64,000 nt of DNA from Cytobacillus sp. FSL H8-0458 (GCF_038002165.1 NZ_JBBOBR010000001.1:124001-188000); one strand, 5' to 3'; positions 8,540 to 17,746 are shown, numbered from the stretch's first letter. Notes: generated by a model not told the origin, from the letters alone. Numbers and translations are program-made.

Positions 8540-10311
8540 CAACCTTTCGCACCCGCCTGCTTTTCGCATTGCTTTCATTAATTCTGGTGGTTTTAATTGC
8601 ATTAGGCCTTCTTTTAGGCCAGCTTTTTAAAAGCTATTATTTAAATACATTTGATGCACGTCTCCAAAAAGAGACTGAAATGGCGGCGAGCTATATTGAG
8701 GGCAATGGTGGCATTGGATCCATTAGTATTGAGAGAATCAATGAGCTTGGTGACATACTTGATGTGCATGTAACGGCTACTGATAGCAAGGGCAGAATAT
8801 TAATGGATAGCAGCATCAAAAGTGAGACAACGCAAAACAGGCACCAGGAAATCATATTTGAAGTATTAAAAAAGAAATCTGCAAATGAATCAGGATGGGA
8901 AGTGGCTGGAGGGTTTAATCTGCACTATTATTGGCAGCCTGTCATGATAAATGGCGAGAAGGAAGGCTATATCTTCCTAAGCACAAAGCTGGCTGAATTC
9001 CAAAAGGCCTATCAGCAGATTTGGTGGATTTTAGCTGTCAGTCTTGGACTGTCTTTATTTATGATTATTCTGCTTGGGTCAAGAATTATGGCACGATATA
9101 CAAAGCCTATCGAGTCAGCAACACAGGTTGCGATTGAACTTACTAAGGGAAACTATCGGGCAAGAACATATGAAGATCACGAAGATGAAACAGGCATGCT
9201 GAGTAAGTCCATCAATGTACTGGCGAGAAATCTTCAGGAAATGGTGAAATCCCAGGAAATGCAGCAGGACAGACTTGGGGCTCTCATCGAAAACATGGGA
9301 AGCGGTTTGATTCTTATTGACAGCAGAGGCTATATTAATTTAGTGAACCGGCCATATAAAGAGGTTTTCAATGTAAATCCTTCCGAATACCTTTACAAGC
9401 TCTATTATGAAGTGATAGAACACAAAGGTATTACCGAAATGGTCGAAGAAATTTTCATGACCGAACAGAAAGTAAAAAAGCAGCTCATTATTCCTGTCAA
9501 TATCGAAAGACGTTATTTTGAAGTATATGGAGTTCCGATTATCGGCACAAATGATGAATGGAAAGGGATTTTGCTTGTATTTCATGATATTACAGAACTG
9601 AAGAAGCTTGAGCAGATGAGGAAGGATTTTGTAGCGAACGTTTCTCATGAATTGAAAACACCTATTACCTCTATAAAAGGTTTCTCTGAAACTCTTTTGG
9701 ATGGTGCGATGGAAAACAAACAGACTCTTAATGATTTCCTCAATATCATTTTAAATGAAAGTGATCGTCTGCAATCACTTATTCAAGAATTGCTGGATCT
9801 GTCGAAAATCGAAAAGCAAGGCTTTAGTTTGTCCATTCAGCAGCTGGATCTGGCTGACGTGCTCGAAGATGTGGTGGCCATCATGAAAGGGAAAGCGGCA
9901 GAAAAAGAAATCGTTTTGGAATATAAGAGAGAGGATAAACCTGTATATATTGAAGGTGATGTTCACCGGCTTAAGCAGGTGTTTATTAATATCATATCAA
10001 ATGCAATTTCTTATACGCCAAATCAGGGGGTCGTCTATATTTCGTCGGCAAAGACCGGCAGCACAGTTTTAACCGAAATAAGGGATACGGGCATTGGGAT
10101 TGAAGCGAGAGAAATCCCACGTATTTTTGAGCGTTTTTACCGGGTTGATAAAGCCAGAAGCAGGAACTCCGGCGGAACAGGGCTGGGTCTTGCAATCGTA
10201 AAGCATCTCGTTGAAGCACATAAAGGAACCATCTCAGTCAAAAGTGAGGTCGGCAAAGGCACCTCCTTTATAATTGAACTTCCGAAAATAATGATTGAAA
10301 AAAATGGATGA
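8536..10311 (+). CDS. phoR: Phosphate sensor histidine kinase PhoR
   Basis: A 591-residue membrane sensor kinase, partner of PhoP. It has a membrane segment at about 6-28, an extracytoplasmic region to about 160, a second membrane segment at 162-184, then HAMP (around 185-240), PAS (around 245-350), and the HisKA helix with the phosphorylated His371 in VSHELKTPITSIKGFSE. The ATPase domain has the N box VFINIISNAISYTP, G1 DTGIGI, F box and G2 GGTGLGLAIVKH. The Bacillus subtilis protein has 579 residues. It overlaps phoP by four bases. Confidence 0.95.
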   Translation: MTTFRTRLLFALLSLILVVLIALGLLLGQLFKSYYLNTFDARLQKETEMAASYIEGNGGIGSISIERINELGDILDVHVTATDSKGRILMDSSIKSETTQNRHQEIIFEVLKKKSANESGWEVAGGFNLHYYWQPVMINGEKEGYIFLSTKLAEFQKAYQQIWWILAVSLGLSLFMIILLGSRIMARYTKPIESATQVAIELTKGNYRARTYEDHEDETGMLSKSINVLARNLQEMVKSQEMQQDRLGALIENMGSGLILIDSRGYINLVNRPYKEVFNVNPSEYLYKLYYEVIEHKGITEMVEEIFMTEQKVKKQLIIPVNIERRYFEVYGVPIIGTNDEWKGILLVFHDITELKKLEQMRKDFVANVSHELKTPITSIKGFSETLLDGAMENKQTLNDFLNIILNESDRLQSLIQELLDLSKIEKQGFSLSIQQLDLADVLEDVVAIMKGKAAEKEIVLEYKREDKPVYIEGDVHRLKQVFINIISNAISYTPNQGVVYISSAKTGSTVLTEIRDTGIGIEAREIPRIFERFYRVDKARSRNSGGTGLGLAIVKHLVEAHKGTISVKSEVGKGTSFIIELPKIMIEKNG

Positions 10312-10326
10312 AGTGGCAGGATTAAC

Positions 10327-10365
10327 TTTACATTATTTTTACAGCAGATTTATGTTCCCTTTACA
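10327..10365 (+). promoter_or_regulatory. PhoP box: four direct repeats with 11-bp period
   Basis: TTTACA begins at 10327, 10338 and 10360, and TTTATG at 10349, so four hexamers lie at an exact 11-base spacing. This is the organisation of the PhoP core-binding region (TTAACA-like repeats one helical turn apart). A possible -10, CATAAT, lies at 10381-10386, which would put the box at about -66 to -28, the position of activating PhoP boxes. It starts 16 bases after the phoR stop. Confidence 0.75.
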
Positions 10366-10415
10366 TTCCGCTGATAAAATCATAATTGTTAAACCCCTTC
10401 ATCCAAGGAGCCATA

Positions 10416-10460
10416 GAAAAAGGTGAAAGCTGACCCCGCTTTCGCCTTTTTCATTTTTCT
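10416..10460 (+). terminator. Strong terminator between phoR and hflK
   Basis: GAAAAAGGTGAAAGC pairs perfectly (15 bp) with GCTTTCGCCTTTTTC, followed by ATTTTTCTTTCTTT. It would end phoPR transcripts and also any RNA starting from the PhoP box upstream. Confidence 0.9.
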
Positions 10461-10552
10461 TTCTTTCTTTAACTTTTGTCATATTTATGAAACCTTTACG
10501 TAAATAAATCGTATGAAAAGTTATAGAAAGTACTGGGGAAGGGGAGAGAGAA

Positions 10553-11518
10553 ATGGTCAGCTTAAAGCGGATTTATACAATCGCAGGGCTAATTCTGGCA
10601 ATTATTATTTTAAGTATAGTTGCCTTTACAACATGGTACACCGTTGATGAATCGGACCAGGCAGTAATTCTGACATTTGGAAAAGTTGAGGAAGGCATCA
10701 CGGAGCCGGGACTTCACTTTAAGTTGCCGTGGCCTGTCCAAAGCGTGGAGAAGCTTTCAAAGGAAACATTTTCGCTGCAGTTTGGATATGAAGAAAAAGA
10801 TGGAGAAATAAAGGATTTTCCTGATGAGACAAAGATGATAACCGGGGATGAAAATATAGTTCTTGCAGATCTGGTTGTGCAGTGGAAAATTACTGATCCG
10901 GAAAAATACCTTTATAACTCCGAAGAACCGGAAGAAATTCTATATGATGCTACTTCATCATCTTTAAGAAGTATTATTGGAGGATCGAAGATAGATGACG
11001 CACTGACTTCAGGAAAAGCAGATATTGAAGCGGATGTCAGAGAGCTCCTGACCTCATTAATTGGCAAGTATGATATTGGCATATCCATTCTTGCAGTAAA
11101 ACTGCAGGATGTCGAGCTGCCGAATGATGATGTAAGAAAAGCTTTTACAGATGTAACCGATGCAAGGGAAACCGCTAATACTAAAAAAAATGAAGCAGAT
11201 AAATATAAGAACCAGAGAATGAATGAAGCAGAAGGTGAGAAGAAAGCTCTTATCTCCAAAGCAAATGGGGAAAAGGCAGCCCGTCTCGAAAGAGCGCGTG
11301 GAGATGTAGCAGTCTTTAATAAATTGTATGGGGAATATAAGAATAACCCTGATATCACAAGAGAGCGGCTTGTCATTGAAACGCTTGAGCAAGTCCTTCC
11401 AGGTGCAGAGATTTACATTATGAATGACGATGGAAACACTATGAAATATTTCCCGATCAGGCCTCTGGAGAAAGAACAGGCTAAACCGAAAGAGGAGGGA
11501 GGTACGGAAAATGAGTGA
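10553..11518 (+). CDS. hflK: HflK-like membrane protein (FtsH activity modulator)
   Basis: A 321-residue SPFH/prohibitin-family protein. One membrane segment at about 9-29 is followed by the SPFH domain, including DESDQAVILTFGKVEEGITEPGLHFKLPWPVQSVEKL. An alanine- and lysine-rich coiled-coil (DARETANTKKNEADKYKNQ, then EAEGEKKALISKANGEKAARLERARGD) covers about 200-255. In Escherichia coli HflK and HflC form a membrane complex that modulates FtsH. The gene overlaps hflC by eight bases. This pair is not found at this place in Bacillus subtilis. Confidence 0.85.
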   Translation: MVSLKRIYTIAGLILAIIILSIVAFTTWYTVDESDQAVILTFGKVEEGITEPGLHFKLPWPVQSVEKLSKETFSLQFGYEEKDGEIKDFPDETKMITGDENIVLADLVVQWKITDPEKYLYNSEEPEEILYDATSSSLRSIIGGSKIDDALTSGKADIEADVRELLTSLIGKYDIGISILAVKLQDVELPNDDVRKAFTDVTDARETANTKKNEADKYKNQRMNEAEGEKKALISKANGEKAARLERARGDVAVFNKLYGEYKNNPDITRERLVIETLEQVLPGAEIYIMNDDGNTMKYFPIRPLEKEQAKPKEEGGTENE

Positions 11519-12443
11519 TCAAAATGTTGTGAATATCAATGAACGGGGCGGAAATTTCCAATGGAGAAGCTATACCAAACTAGGAATCATCCTGGTGCTT
11601 ATCATTGCGGGACTAGGGATATTGTTCACCAACCTGTTTATTGTAAAGGAAGGGGAATACAAGGTTATCCGTCAATTTGGAGAGGTAGTCCGGATTGAGA
11701 GTGAGCCTGGATTAGCATACAAAATACCATTCATCCAAAGTGTAACCACACTCCCAAAATATCAAATGACTTATGACGTGTCCGAAGCTGAAATCAATAC
11801 AAAGGACAAAAAGGTCATGATTATCGATAACTATGCAGTGTGGAAAATTGATGACCCGAAGAAAATGATCTCAAACGCCAGAACATTGGAGGGAGCCGAG
11901 GCCAGAATGGAAGAGTTCATCTACTCCGTCACCCGCTCCGAACTGGGTCAGCTGAATTATGAAGAAATCATTAATGACGAAAAATCTTCACGAGGATCAT
12001 TGAATGATCAAATCACCACAAAAGTGAATGAGCTGCTTACAAATGATAATTATGGAATCACAGTAACAGATGTACGCATTAAACGAACGGATTTACCGGC
12101 TGAAAATGAACAGTCTGTGTATACCAGGATGATTTCCGAGCGCCAGTCGACAGCCCAGGAATATCTGTCCAGGGGTGATGCCCAGAAGAATGTTATTATT
12201 GCTGAGACAGACAGGACTGTCAGGGAAATGCTTGCGAAGGCTCAGGCTGATGCTGAAGTAATTCGGGCGGAAGGGGAAGCGGGAGCTGCGAAGGTCTACA
12301 ATGAAGCCTTCTCAAAAGATCCTGAATTCTATTCCTTATACCGCACACTTGAATCCTATAAAAAGACTATCAATGGCGAGACTGTAATTGTTCTGCCTTC
12401 TGATTCACCATATGCCCGTCTGCTGATGGGGAATACTAATTAA
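11511..12443 (+). CDS. hflC: HflC-like membrane protein (FtsH activity modulator)
   Basis: A 310-residue SPFH/prohibitin-family protein and partner of the preceding HflK. It has a membrane segment at about 24-46, the SPFH start FIVKEGEYKVIRQFGEVVRIESEPGLAYKIPFIQSV, and a C-terminal region with the typical HflC pattern AQKNVIIAETDRTVREMLAKAQADAEVIRAEGEA before DPEFYSLYRTLESYKKT. The ATG overlaps the end of hflK by eight bases and is preceded by GAGGGAGG, implying coupled translation. A hairpin terminator follows. Confidence 0.87.
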   Translation: MSDQNVVNINERGGNFQWRSYTKLGIILVLIIAGLGILFTNLFIVKEGEYKVIRQFGEVVRIESEPGLAYKIPFIQSVTTLPKYQMTYDVSEAEINTKDKKVMIIDNYAVWKIDDPKKMISNARTLEGAEARMEEFIYSVTRSELGQLNYEEIINDEKSSRGSLNDQITTKVNELLTNDNYGITVTDVRIKRTDLPAENEQSVYTRMISERQSTAQEYLSRGDAQKNVIIAETDRTVREMLAKAQADAEVIRAEGEAGAAKVYNEAFSKDPEFYSLYRTLESYKKTINGETVIVLPSDSPYARLLMGNTN

Positions 12444-12458
12444 ATAGCATTTAAATGG

Positions 12459-12519
12459 AAAGCCGTTATTTTTCTTTCTCTATCTGCTCATGATAGAATA
12501 AAGGAAAATAACGGCTTAT
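12459..12519 (+). terminator. Terminator after hflC
   Basis: AAGCCGTTATTTT pairs with AAAATAACGGCTT around a loop of about 30 bases that itself contains CTATC/GATAG. Confidence 0.7.
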
Positions 12520-12529
12520 TTATTGTGGG

Positions 12530-12838
12530 CAAGTTTAGCTTCAGCGCCTACCCCCTCGAGGTCACAAGCTTGTCTAGTTGCGGCTCCTAGGGACGAAAGA
12601 CTAGCCAATCCCTTCCAGAAGGAAAGAACACCTTCTTGCAGGGCTCGTCTTATGCTTGCCGTCCCTGGACAGTCGCCTCCAAATTTCGGACAATCCTCCC
12701 AAAAAGGCAAAGAACGCCTTTCCGGGAGGCTCGTCTTGTGCTTGTCGGGGGTGAGCACCAAGGGAAAGCTTCCTTGGATGTTCTTCGCAGGAACAAGCGT
12801 TTTTGGCTTGTTCCGAAGGCGCTTCCGCTTTTCTTAGA
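12530..12838. repeat. Large GC-rich repeat element before polA
   Basis: This otherwise empty gap holds a sequence much richer in GC than its surroundings. It begins with CAGCGCCTACCCCCTCGAG and ends with AAGGCGCTTCCGCTTTTCTT, the ends of a dispersed element seen elsewhere in the window (38957-39023). Inside are two diverged copies of a unit of about 48 bases (near 12611-12658 and 12697-12744), each ending in GGCTCGTCTT-TGCTTG. Open frames on both strands here are products of its composition, not genes. Confidence 0.7.
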
Positions 12839-12853
12839 AGGAGGAGATTTTAT

Positions 12854-15487
12854 TTGGGTAAGAAGAAGCTTGTTCTGATAGATGGCAACAGCATCGCTTA
12901 TCGGGCATTTTTTGCTTTGCCGCTCTTAAACAATGATAAAGGAATACATACCAATGCTGTCTACGGATTTACCATGATGCTGCAGAGGATTCTGGAGGAT
13001 GAAAAACCGACGCATCTCCTTGTGGCATTTGACGCCGGAAAAACAACCTTCCGCCATAAAACCTTTAGCGAGTATAAAGGCGGCCGGCAGAAAACCCCGC
13101 CTGAGCTATCAGAGCAATTTCCTTATATAAGAGAGCTTCTTGATGCTTACGGTATCTCCAGATATGAACTGGAAAATTATGAAGCGGATGATATCATTGG
13201 AACACTGTCACTCCATGCTGAAAAAGATGGCTATGAAGTTAAAGTTATATCAGGGGATAAAGATTTAACTCAGTTAAGTTCTGATGCTGTCACAGTCAGC
13301 ATTACCCGTAAAGGCATTACAGATATTGAAGAATACACACCAGCTCATATAGAAGAAAAATACGGCATCACACCTGACAGGATTATTGATATGAAAGGCC
13401 TTATGGGTGATAGCTCAGATAATATCCCGGGTGTGCCGGGAGTGGGCGAAAAAACAGCCCTTAAATTGCTGAAAGAGTTTGGCACCCTTGAAGAGCTCTT
13501 GGACTCTGCAGATAAGGTGAGCGGAAAAAAACTGAAAGAAAAGCTGGAAGAGTTCAAGGGTCAGGCATTAATGAGCAAAGAGCTTGCTACTATCACGAGG
13601 GAAGCTCCCGTTGAAATAAAAATTGAAGATGTTGAATATGAAGGTTTTGAAAAAGAAAAGGTTATAAGCATCTTTAAAGAACTTGGCTTTAACTCGCTGC
13701 TGGAAAAAATCGGCGGGGACACTGAGGCAATCGAAGAGGATCTGGATGAAATAGAATTTAGCATTGCAGACGAAATTAAGGAAGACATGTTTTCTGATGA
13801 AAATGCATTTTATGTTGAGCTTCTAGAGGATAATTATCATTATGCAGACATCATTGGTTTTTCCGTTGCGAATGAAAAGGGGAATTTCTTCTTCTCCAAA
13901 GATACGGCTTTAGAGTCAGATGTTTTTAAAAGATGGGCTGAAGATGAAACGAAAAAGAAAACAGTGTATGATGCAAAAAGATCTGAGGTGTCACTCCGGC
14001 ATCATGGGATTCATCTAAAGGGTGCAGATTTTGATCTTTATATTGCTTCATATATTATTAACCCGTCTCAGACTATTGAGGATATAGCATCTATAGCAAA
14101 AAATCATGGCTATCATGCGATTCAGTCTGATGAGGCTTTCTACGGCAAAGGAGCAAAAAGGCGGATTCCGGAAGAAAAAGAACTTGCCGGGCATTTAGCA
14201 AGAAAAGCAGCAGCCTTGATGACATTGAGGGAAAAGCTCGATAGTGATTTAAAGGAAAACCAGCAATCCGAGCTGTTTTATGACCTGGAAATGCCACTGT
14301 CTTTAATATTAGCGGATATGGAGTCAACTGGAATTAAAGTGGATTTAGGACGCCTGAGGACAATGGGACAGGATCTGCTCTCCAAATTGGATGAAATTGA
14401 AAAGCGGATACATGAGCTTGCCGGGGAAGCCTTTAATATCAATTCTCCTAAACAGCTCGGTGTAATCCTTTTTGAAAAATTGGGACTGCCAGTCATAAAA
14501 AAAACCAAGACAGGCTATTCCACTTCGGCGGATGTTCTGGAAAAACTTGAGAACAACCATGAAATAATCCGGGATATCCTGCACTACCGTCAGCTAGGCA
14601 AACTTCAATCCACTTATATTGAAGGCCTGCTGAAGGTAGTTAACAAGGAAACAGGCAAAGTCCACACCCGGTTCAATCAGGCACTTACCCAGACAGGAAG
14701 ATTAAGCTCAACTGATCCGAATCTGCAAAATATTCCAATCCGTCTGGAGGAAGGGCGAAAAATCAGGCAGGCTTTTGTTCCTTCAGAACCCGGCTGGGCT
14801 ATCTTTGCTGCAGACTATTCGCAGATTGAACTGAGAGTGCTGGCTCATATTGCAGATGATGAAAAGCTGATTGAAGCCTTTATTGAAGATATGGATATTC
14901 ACACCAAAACGGCAATGGAAGTATTCCACGTTAAAGCAGATGAAGTTACGTCCAATATGCGGCGCCATGCTAAGGCAGTTAACTTCGGAATAGTCTACGG
15001 AATCAGTGATTACGGCCTTTCCCAAAGTCTGGGCATCACACGGAAAGAAGCCGGAAAATTTATTGACCGGTATCTTGAAAGCTATCCTGGTGTTAAGCAG
15101 TACATGGATGATATTATCCATGAAGCAAAACAGAAAGGATTTGTCTCGACCCTTCTTCACAGAAGAAGATATCTGCCAGAAATCACTAGCCGAAACTTCA
15201 ACCTGCGAAGCTTTGCAGAACGCACCGCTATGAACACACCAATTCAGGGAAGTGCAGCAGATATAATTAAAAAAGCCATGATTGACATGGCTGCCCGCTT
15301 AAGAAAAGAAGAACTCAAAGCACGCCTTCTGCTGTCAGTTCACGATGAACTGATCTTCGAAGCACCTGAAAATGAAATAGAGACACTCAAAAAAATCGTG
15401 CCGGACGTAATGGAAAATACAGTAGAATTGAAAGTTCCGCTCAAAGTTGATTATTCCTATGGCCCAACATGGTTTGATGCGAAATAA
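12854..15487 (+). CDS. polA: DNA polymerase I
   Basis: An 877-residue family A DNA polymerase for repair and Okazaki-fragment processing. The 5'-3' exonuclease occupies about 1-290 (LVLIDGNSIAYRAFFALP, ENYEADDIIGTL, GDKDLTQL, GLMGDSSDNIPGVPGVGEKTA). The middle domain lacks the acidic residues of an active 3'-5' exonuclease, as in other Bacillus enzymes. The polymerase domain shows motif A DYSQIELRVLAHIADD, motif B RRHAKAVNFGIVYGIS and motif C SVHDEL. The start is a TTG at 12854, seven bases after AAGGAGGAG; a longer frame upstream runs through repeat DNA and is rejected. Confidence 0.95.
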   Translation: MGKKKLVLIDGNSIAYRAFFALPLLNNDKGIHTNAVYGFTMMLQRILEDEKPTHLLVAFDAGKTTFRHKTFSEYKGGRQKTPPELSEQFPYIRELLDAYGISRYELENYEADDIIGTLSLHAEKDGYEVKVISGDKDLTQLSSDAVTVSITRKGITDIEEYTPAHIEEKYGITPDRIIDMKGLMGDSSDNIPGVPGVGEKTALKLLKEFGTLEELLDSADKVSGKKLKEKLEEFKGQALMSKELATITREAPVEIKIEDVEYEGFEKEKVISIFKELGFNSLLEKIGGDTEAIEEDLDEIEFSIADEIKEDMFSDENAFYVELLEDNYHYADIIGFSVANEKGNFFFSKDTALESDVFKRWAEDETKKKTVYDAKRSEVSLRHHGIHLKGADFDLYIASYIINPSQTIEDIASIAKNHGYHAIQSDEAFYGKGAKRRIPEEKELAGHLARKAAALMTLREKLDSDLKENQQSELFYDLEMPLSLILADMESTGIKVDLGRLRTMGQDLLSKLDEIEKRIHELAGEAFNINSPKQLGVILFEKLGLPVIKKTKTGYSTSADVLEKLENNHEIIRDILHYRQLGKLQSTYIEGLLKVVNKETGKVHTRFNQALTQTGRLSSTDPNLQNIPIRLEEGRKIRQAFVPSEPGWAIFAADYSQIELRVLAHIADDEKLIEAFIEDMDIHTKTAMEVFHVKADEVTSNMRRHAKAVNFGIVYGISDYGLSQSLGITRKEAGKFIDRYLESYPGVKQYMDDIIHEAKQKGFVSTLLHRRRYLPEITSRNFNLRSFAERTAMNTPIQGSAADIIKKAMIDMAARLRKEELKARLLLSVHDELIFEAPENEIETLKKIVPDVMENTVELKVPLKVDYSYGPTWFDAK

Positions 15488-15538
15488 AAGTACATTGTAT
15501 TTTAAATGCAGAAAATGCATGATAAAGGAGGGATAACC

Positions 15539-16366
15539 ATGCCGGAACTTCCTGAAGTTGAAACGGTCAGAAGAACATTGCAGCAATTGGTGATCGGCAA
15601 AACCATTTCACATGTTTCGGTTTTCTGGCCTAAAATGGTTAAGCATCCCCAAGAGCTTGCCCAATTCAAGGATGCTTTAGCAGGCCAAGCCTTTCAGGAC
15701 ATTGGCAGGAGAGGGAAATTCCTAATCCTCTACACCAATGAGTATGCACTAGTGTCCCACCTGAGAATGGAGGGCAGGTACGGCCTTTACTCTAAAGAAG
15801 AACCTGTTGAAAAACACACTCATGTCATTTTTCATTTTACAGATGGGACTGAACTCAGATACAAAGATGTCCGTAAATTTGGAACGATGCACCTATATGC
15901 AAAGGGTGAAGAACTTAAGACTCTTCCCCTGGCACATCTGGGACCGGAACCATTTGCAGAAGAGTTTACGGTTGAAGACCTTGCTTCGAGACTTGCCCGG
16001 ACCTCCCGCAATGTCAAAACTGCGCTTCTCGATCAGAAAACGATCGTAGGGCTTGGCAATATTTATGTCGATGAAGCATTATTCCGTTCACGAATTCATC
16101 CTGAAAGAGCGGCAAATAGCTTAACAAGAAGCGAATTGGAAACACTTCACAAAGAAATTGCAGATACCCTGAGAGAAGCGGTAGATAAAGGAGGGAGCAC
16201 TATACGCTCCTATGTTAATTCTCAGGGGAAAATTGGCATGTTCCAGCTTGAGCTTTTTGTTTATGGGCGAAAAGGGGAAGATTGCAAAGTCTGCGGAAGC
16301 ACACTTGAGCGGATCGTAACTGGAGGCAGAGGTACAGTATACTGTCCGGCTTGCCAGAGAAAATAA
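15539..16366 (+). CDS. mutM: Formamidopyrimidine-DNA glycosylase
   Basis: A 275-residue Fpg/MutM that removes 8-oxoguanine and formamidopyrimidines from DNA and cleaves the abasic site. The mature N-terminal proline and Glu are in MPELPEVETVRRTLQ, a helix-two-turn-helix is visible around LLDQKTIVGLGNIYVDEALFRSRIHPERAA, and the C-terminal zinc finger is CKVCGSTLERIVTGGRGTVYCPAC. The ATG at 15539 follows AAGGAGGG; upstream in-frame ATGs at 15506 and 15515 are not used. It is 51 bases after polA, and the two probably share transcription. Confidence 0.96.
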   Translation: MPELPEVETVRRTLQQLVIGKTISHVSVFWPKMVKHPQELAQFKDALAGQAFQDIGRRGKFLILYTNEYALVSHLRMEGRYGLYSKEEPVEKHTHVIFHFTDGTELRYKDVRKFGTMHLYAKGEELKTLPLAHLGPEPFAEEFTVEDLASRLARTSRNVKTALLDQKTIVGLGNIYVDEALFRSRIHPERAANSLTRSELETLHKEIADTLREAVDKGGSTIRSYVNSQGKIGMFQLELFVYGRKGEDCKVCGSTLERIVTGGRGTVYCPACQRK

Positions 16367-16460
16367 TGATCCGGACTAGAGCTAAAATGCGTTTCGAATA
16401 ACATTGGATGGGCTTCTTCCATATACTATCGTAGCGATTGACAGGGAGGAGCTCTATTCT

Positions 16461-17096
16461 ATGGCGCATATATTCTCACTTTTGATTCTTGCTTTTGCTG
16501 TCAGTCTTGACAGTTTTAGTGTCGGTTTAACCTATGGTTTAAGGAAGATGAGCATACCATTTAAATCGATCAGTATAATCGCTTGCTGTTCAGCTCTCAC
16601 ATTAATGGCCGCCATGACAATCGGCCATTTAATAGAAGCCTTTTTATCTCCGGCTTTTGCTGAAAGTTTAGGAGGAGTCATTCTGATTTTTCTCGGTGCC
16701 TGGGTCCTATATCAATTTTTCAGGCCGGAAAAGGTGAAGGATGTCCTGCCGCATGAAAAGACAATTGTAAATCTGGAAATCAAATCTCTTGGGCTTGTCA
16801 TTAGTATTCTGAAAAAGCCGATGTCCGCCGATTTTGACAAATCCGGTGCCATCACAGGAGTTGAAGCACTAATGCTAGGGCTCGCCCTATCACTTGATGC
16901 TTTTGGAGCTGGAATCGGTGCAGCTATGCTGGGGTACTCACCTTTCTACCTGGCAATGACGGTCGCCGTTATGAGCTCTCTGTTTGTGTTTATGGGAATG
17001 CAGGTGGGGTCTATTTTCTCAAAAAGCGGATGGGTCCATAAGTTCTCATTCGTTCCGGGCATTATTTTGATCGTAATTGGCATTCTAAAAATCTAG
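16461..17096 (+). CDS. ytaF: Sporulation membrane protein YtaF (MntP-like)
   Basis: A 211-residue membrane protein with about six hydrophobic segments and two related halves, each with an LxLDxF pattern (AVSLDSFSVGLTYGLRK near residue 14 and ALSLDAFGAGIGAAM near 150). This is the layout of the MntP/YtaF family. In Bacillus subtilis YtaF is annotated as a sporulation protein; its substrate is unknown, though MntP relatives export manganese. The ATG at 16461 follows GGGAGGA. It lies between mutM and coaE as in Bacillus subtilis. Confidence 0.85.
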   Translation: MAHIFSLLILAFAVSLDSFSVGLTYGLRKMSIPFKSISIIACCSALTLMAAMTIGHLIEAFLSPAFAESLGGVILIFLGAWVLYQFFRPEKVKDVLPHEKTIVNLEIKSLGLVISILKKPMSADFDKSGAITGVEALMLGLALSLDAFGAGIGAAMLGYSPFYLAMTVAVMSSLFVFMGMQVGSIFSKSGWVHKFSFVPGIILIVIGILKI

Positions 17097-17120
17097 CGAT
17101 TTATATGAAAGGAACTCAAT

Positions 17121-17720
17121 ATGTCACTGACTGTAGGTTTGACAGGCGGGATTGCAAGCGGGAAAAGCACCGTTTCTTCTCTCCTGATCGAAAAAGGATA
17201 TACTGTAATAGACGCGGATATAGAAGCCAGGCTGGCTGTTGAAAAAGGAGAGGAAGCTTATCAGGAAATTGTCCGTTATTTTGGGGAAAGGATTCTCCTC
17301 AAGGACGGCTCAATTGATCGTGCAGAACTGGGCTCCGTTATTTTTCATGATGAAACAGAGCGGAAAGTTTTAAATAGCATTGTACATCCTGCCGTCCGCA
17401 AAAGGATGACAGCCAAAAAGGAACAAGCAATCAGCCGCAATGAACAACTGATCATACTTGATATACCTCTTTTATTTGAAAGCAAATTACAATATATGTG
17501 CGACAGGACATTATTAGTATATGCAGATGAAGATATACAGCTCAAGAGACTGATGCAAAGAAATCAGATGTCCGAGAAAGAAGCGATGGCAAGAATTCAA
17601 TCCCAGATGCCGTTAAGAGATAAGAAGGCATTGGCCGATGATGTAATTGATAATAATGGCACAATTGAAGAAACAGAAAAACAATTATGGGGTATTTTAA
17701 AAAAATGGAATGCTGTCTGA
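17121..17720 (+). CDS. coaE: Dephospho-CoA kinase
   Basis: A 199-residue P-loop kinase that phosphorylates dephospho-CoA, the last step of coenzyme A synthesis. The Walker A motif is GGIASGKST (residues 9-17), followed by the family stretches VIDADIEAR and, near 113-122, LDIPLLFESK, which carries the acceptor-site residues. It begins 24 bases after ytaF with AAAGGAACTC before the ATG. A terminator follows directly. Length equals that of other bacterial CoaE proteins. Confidence 0.95.
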   Translation: MSLTVGLTGGIASGKSTVSSLLIEKGYTVIDADIEARLAVEKGEEAYQEIVRYFGERILLKDGSIDRAELGSVIFHDETERKVLNSIVHPAVRKRMTAKKEQAISRNEQLIILDIPLLFESKLQYMCDRTLLVYADEDIQLKRLMQRNQMSEKEAMARIQSQMPLRDKKALADDVIDNNGTIEETEKQLWGILKKWNAV

Positions 17721-17721
17721 G

Positions 17722-17746
17722 GAGCCTGTGATAGGCTCTTTTTTTG
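17722..17746 (+). terminator. Terminator after coaE
   Basis: GAGCCT and AGGCTC pair around a five-base loop, followed by seven T residues. Confidence 0.85.

Noticed and set aside
12516..12837. Open frames of 80-104 codons on both strands before polA
   Set aside because: They lie in the GC-rich repeat, overlap one another, lack ribosome binding sites and have low-complexity, repeat-derived sequence.
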